In this document: positions 62,001 through 64,000 of the stretch, piece after piece
How positions within the stretch are numbered: position 1 is the first letter of the stretch
How the letters are laid out: every line of letters begins with the position of its first letter
Source: Carposina sasakii
Taxonomy: Eukaryota > Arthropoda > Insecta > Lepidoptera > Carposinidae
Length of the DNA stretch: 64,000 nucleotides
Direction: 5' to 3'
Assembly (NCBI GenBank): GCA_014607495.2
Contig: CP053148.1
Coordinates: 4,154,001-4,218,000, forward strand
Position numbers and translations under genes: made by a program
The notes under the pieces: model-generated
Database searches by the model: none
The model's input: the letters and a program-made list of their open reading frames with translations, nothing else
Told to the model about the DNA's origin: nothing

Positions 62001-63066
62001 TATTAGCCTCAAGTAGCCTGTATGTATACCGTGTCCCACTGCTGGAAAATGGCCTACTAGATACGAGCCCGCACATCTCTTATCCCTTAAATTCTGCTGT
62101 AATAAATGTTCGTCAATAGCATACCTAAATGTGTCAGTTGTGAGATTGGATGTTTGTTTTTTTCTTTCACAAAAAACTACTTAATGGATTTTGATAAAAT
62201 TTGGTATTTACATATTCACATTCACACATTTCACAACACATTAACCTAGTCCCATATTAAGATCCCTAAGGTATTGTGTCGTGGGTACTAAGCAACGGTA
62301 TATAAATACATAGATAAGTATAGAAACATCCATGACTCGGAAACAAACATCAATATTCATTATATCAATGTTTGCATCTACCGGGATTCGAACCCAGGAC
62401 CTATGGTGTCGCAGCCAGGGTCACTACCTAGTCTACTAGACCAATCGGTCGTCATAAATAGTTTATGCATCAGAATAACACTAGGCTATTTAGTTTACAC
62501 GGATTATGTCGATAGGTACATATAAAATTCTGACTGACTGAGACTCCAAGCATAGCCTATTACCCAACCTAGACTAACTAAGAGGGTGTGTTCGTTGTAT
62601 GACGTAGGCATCCGATGAGAAAGGATAGGCAAATCAACGGGATTTCTAAAGTTTACGCGGATAAAATCCCGGGCGACCACGATACTATACGCCAACCCTC
62701 CTTGCACACGCAGTCATAGAACGTTATATGACAGCGCGTGCCAGGAGCGTTGGCGTATAGTATAGTGATTTTGTTAGTATAAAATCATTGTGTCAGACGG
62801 CTTTAGATATACGCAATGGCATCAAACGACATTTTAAAATTCAGGTGCTCGGCCTACACCCAGAATCGAGTCAACAGGAGATAACTTCGACCTGGCGTCG
62901 ATTGTCCCGGGAAAATCACCCGGACAAAGTGAAGGATCTCGAACTACGCAGGGCCGCTCAAGAGAAGTTCATGGAGATCCAGCAGGCATACGAAATACTG
63001 TCCAACAGCAAGCATAGGCGAAATCGACGCAATAAGAAGGACAATTCCGAGCCTATTGCTATGTAA
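55845..63066 (+). CDS. wus: wurst / DNAJC22-family membrane J protein, six exons
   Basis: Multi-pass membrane protein with a C-terminal J domain. In Drosophila, wurst is needed for clathrin-mediated endocytosis during airway formation; the vertebrate relative is DNAJC22. Exons: 55845-56069, 57867-58014, 59023-59224, 61048-61191, 61868-61991, 62845-63066; all introns are GT-AG, phases agree, and 1065 nt gives 354 residues (human DNAJC22 is 341). Seen: a TM2-like N-terminus with GVHHFYLRRD and LGGFGIGWLGE; hydrophobic segments in exons 2, 3 and 4; HGWYEVWKQIIDLSDP in exon 5; and a J domain with HPD in exon 6. The start ATG follows CACA. Compared with relatives the N-terminus looks a few residues short, so an upstream start exon cannot be excluded. 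Confidence 0.93.
56070..57866 (+). other. wurst intron 1
   Basis: 1.8 kb, AT-rich, with an RTE-like tail on the minus strand at about 57180-57350 (GGCAAAGGCCTCCCCCATTT) and a SINE end at 57760-57840 followed by a GT microsatellite. Confidence 0.7.
57760..57840 (+). mobile_element. SINE 3' end and (GT)n run
   Basis: AGACCTTAGGGATCTTAATG then TTAATGTGTTGTGTGTGTG: the tail of the tRNA-derived SINE, plus orientation, about 30 bp before wurst exon 2. Confidence 0.65.
57867..58014 (+). CDS. wus: wurst exon 2
   Basis: Acceptor CACTGCAG. Starts PPFSMNRFTGMLMVGYSWG, a membrane segment, and ends YLIPFVAALG across a phase 1 donor GTAAGT. Confidence 0.93.
58765..58880. mobile_element. Foldback MITE, GGGTAAGCACGAACC family, copy 4
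   Basis: GGGGTAAGCACGAACCTTTT to GAGGTTCGTGCTTACCCC, the best-preserved ends of the family, in wurst intron 2. Confidence 0.88.
58899..59005 (+). mobile_element. Diverged SINE fragment
   Basis: GTTGGGTTCGGATCACGGTA and GGTGCAAACATTGATAT match the SINE B-box region in plus orientation. It ends within about 20 bp of wurst exon 3. Confidence 0.6.
59023..59224 (+). CDS. wus: wurst exon 3
   Basis: Acceptor TTGTCTAG. VWTVGNIGRERGDLKWPLIA corresponds to the GNQTSDFK region of DNAJC22; further membrane segments follow, then a basic loop (WRRKKEQK). Donor GTAAGT, phase 2. Confidence 0.93.
59790..60325 (+). repeat. CGCGACTCCGTCCGCGTGGA repeat, copy 3, interrupted
   Basis: Matches copy 1 at 59790-60003 and 60236-60325. 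The 230 bp between (TAGGCTTACGCTTGACCACA ... CGCTTAGTACGAG) is an unrelated insert that resembles a fragment of another LINE tail. Confidence 0.7.
60400..60530 (-). mobile_element. LINE 3' tail, copy 5 (inverted)
   Basis: TTGCAGTCCACTGCTGGACG to GGCAGGCGGCTTGGTGACC on the plus strand, reverse complement of the 19165-19442 family. Confidence 0.75.
61048..61191 (+). CDS. wus: wurst exon 4
   Basis: Acceptor TTTCACAG. A hydrophobic segment (VLGICACLYLSLWCSYLYF) is followed by an acidic loop (TDSEGDEVP) and HHFFTSPW. Donor GTAAGT, phase 2 out. Confidence 0.92.
61205..61385 (+). mobile_element. RTE-like LINE 3' fragment
   Basis: GGGGCTGAAGGGTTCTAGGG, GCAAGCACAGCGTGGTGAGG and ATGGACGAACGACCTAGCCA match the RTE tail. 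It starts about 15 bp after the donor of wurst exon 4. Confidence 0.7.
61758..61836 (-). mobile_element. SINE remnant before wurst exon 5
   Basis: CACACCAAGTACCTAGGACG and ACTACACCAATCGGTCGTCG correspond to the tRNA-like end of the SINE. It ends about 30 bp from the exon 5 acceptor. Confidence 0.6.
61868..61991 (+). CDS. wus: wurst exon 5
   Basis: Acceptor CATCCTCAG. WWLDLQQCLMDTYQYAQHHG then WYEVWKQIIDLSDPHGEQNA, the region before the J domain. The pyrimidine tract is weak and a SINE remnant ends about 30 bp upstream. The donor AAG|GTTGGT is non-consensus after GT. Confidence 0.9.
62212..62453 (-). mobile_element. tRNA-derived SINE, copy 5 (nearly full)
   Basis: Full family pattern from CACATTTCACAACACATTAA to GACCAATCGGTCGTC, in wurst intron 5, antisense to wurst. 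Confidence 0.85.
62678..62767. repeat. 90-nt hairpin in wurst intron 5
   Basis: About 41 paired positions with six isolated mismatches and an eight-base loop near 62719-62726 (ends CACGATACTATACGCCAAC / GTTGGCGTATAGTATAGTG). Either a tiny foldback element or a precursor-microRNA-like hairpin. Confidence 0.6.
62845..63066 (+). CDS. wus: wurst exon 6: J domain and stop
   Basis: Acceptor AATTCAG, phase 0. VLGLHPESSQQEITSTWRRL, ENHPDK with the catalytic HPD, and FMEIQQAYEILSNSK form a complete J domain that would stimulate Hsp70/Hsc70 ATPase. TAA at 63064-63066. I did not find a clear AATAAA in the next few hundred bases. Confidence 0.95.
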   Translation: MLGLHPESSQQEITSTWRRLSRENHPDKVKDLELRRAAQEKFMEIQQAYEILSNSKHRRNRRNKKDNSEPIAM

Positions 63067-63307
63067 TGTTTGGTTGAAGTAAGCAGGTAGCCGATTCGAG
63101 GGAAGTTTCTGAATCGTATCTTTTTTGATAGGTCATAGTGATGACCACTCATTGAAACGTAATCGAATGGAAGTGGTATAATGCCTTCTCTGAAGATTAT
63201 TTGGCAACACGCATACATGTCATTTCCATTTAAGTTTCGCTTAGTAATGGTCATTGAGTACTGTAAAAAAGATAGCCGATAAGCCTGCTTCATTATATGT
63301 TACAGTA

Positions 63308-63460
63308 ATGCTGGGACTACACCTAGCGGCGCGAATATTCGTGTCAACACGATGAATCATGAATCAGAACATCGCGTACGCCCGTTATATACATATATAC
63401 ATAATAGTTTTAGCGCGCCATCGCGACACGAATCTTCGCCCGCTAATGTGGCCCCTGCAT
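63308..63460. mobile_element. MITE with imperfect 35-bp ends
   Basis: ATGCTGGGACTACACCTAGC faces a right end whose complement is ATGCAGGGGCCACATTAGCG; the ends share AGCGGSCGAA-TATTCGTG-like words. 153 bp. Confidence 0.55.
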
Positions 63461-63587
63461 AATAGAATGTTATAGAAGTAAAGTAATTTGTAACTTTATG
63501 GACAACTTTTGTACCTTTATAGTGACTCGTCGATGACGGTGTGAAGTCGGAACTTACATACGAATTTGACAGTTTTTTTAGGGTTCC

Positions 63588-63777
63588 GCCCCCTGATTAC
63601 GTAAAAGCAATAGTAAAGCCGAAGCCGCGCGATCGCGATGATCTCGAGTGTGTGTGTGCGCGCAACGAGCGCTCGACGTCCTCCCGCACCCCGCACCTCG
63701 CCCAAGCACACACACACTCGAGATTATCGCGATCGCGCGGCTTCGGCTTTGCTATTGTTTTTACGTAATCAGGGGGC
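63588..63777. mobile_element. GC-rich foldback element with 72-bp arms
   Basis: 63588-63659 (GCCCCCTGATTACGTAAAAG ...) and 63706-63777 are nearly perfect reverse complements around a loop of about 46 bp. The arms include GCCGCGCGATCGCGAT and a GT/AC run. Confidence 0.85.
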
Positions 63778-64000
63778 AGGTCAAAAATCGATAAAATGGA
63801 ACCGTTATTTATTGATATTTAGCTTATCAAGGCGAAGGTTATTTCTCTAGATTATACTTTTATTTAACACTATTTTTATGTTCTTTTTGATTTTGTTTTA
63901 TTTTGGAGGAGGGATTCTCTTACTAACGATTTAAATAATAAGGGCCTTACTTATAAAAAATATATTATATAGGATAAACATTGTTATATTTCACATATTA
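63778..64000. other. AT-rich end of window, no feature seen
   Basis: No gene or repeat recognised. Confidence 0.4.

Overview
The window is AT-rich eukaryotic DNA, almost certainly from a moth or butterfly. Evidence: split genes with canonical GT-AG introns, insect-type gene content, and a dense load of tRNA-derived SINEs, RTE-like LINE tails, foldback MITEs and degraded retroelements of kinds common in Lepidoptera. Order and species cannot be fixed from the sequence alone.

Three protein-coding genes can be reconstructed. (1) The minus strand from 49083 down to 11713 carries sunday driver (syd), the insect JIP3/JIP4 (MAPK8IP3/SPAG9) kinesin/dynein and JNK scaffold. I assembled 21 coding exons whose junction phases all agree, giving 3570 coding bases (1189 residues plus stop). 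Two in-phase microexons (36 and 18 nt) lie before exon 5. A third variant is predicted: if the strong donor of exon 3 is not used, the frame stays open for about 2.1 kb, ends at 44316 and is followed by an AATAAA. That would make a 972-residue isoform whose Q/N/P-rich tail replaces the leucine zipper, RH2 domain and WD40-like region. (2) Nested in the following syd intron, on the plus strand, is a single-exon Ly6/three-finger GPI-anchored protein gene (43215-43607) with its own AATAAA. (3) On the plus strand from 55845 to 63066 is wurst (DNAJC22 family): six exons, 354 residues, N-terminal TM2-like region, several membrane segments and a C-terminal J domain with HPD. An orphan minus-strand terminal exon (50215-50403, 62 codons) of unknown identity lies between syd and wurst.

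Layout: 1-5700 lies beyond the likely syd 3' end and holds a foldback element and a broken Ty3/gypsy-type fragment. 5700-11712 is probably a long syd 3' UTR. 11713-49083 is syd with repeat-filled introns, including a 2.6-kb broken non-LTR retrotransposon, an AATAT microsatellite of about 580 bp and several minisatellites. 49084-55800 is intergenic and is largely a rearranged DIRS-like retroelement (about 50640-54770). 55845-63066 is wurst. 63067-64000 has a MITE and a GC-rich 190-bp near-perfect palindrome.

Family knowledge links the two main genes to intracellular traffic: syd couples kinesin-1 and dynein to cargo and JNK signalling, and Drosophila wurst is needed for clathrin-mediated endocytosis in airway epithelium. 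Nothing here shows that they are co-regulated.
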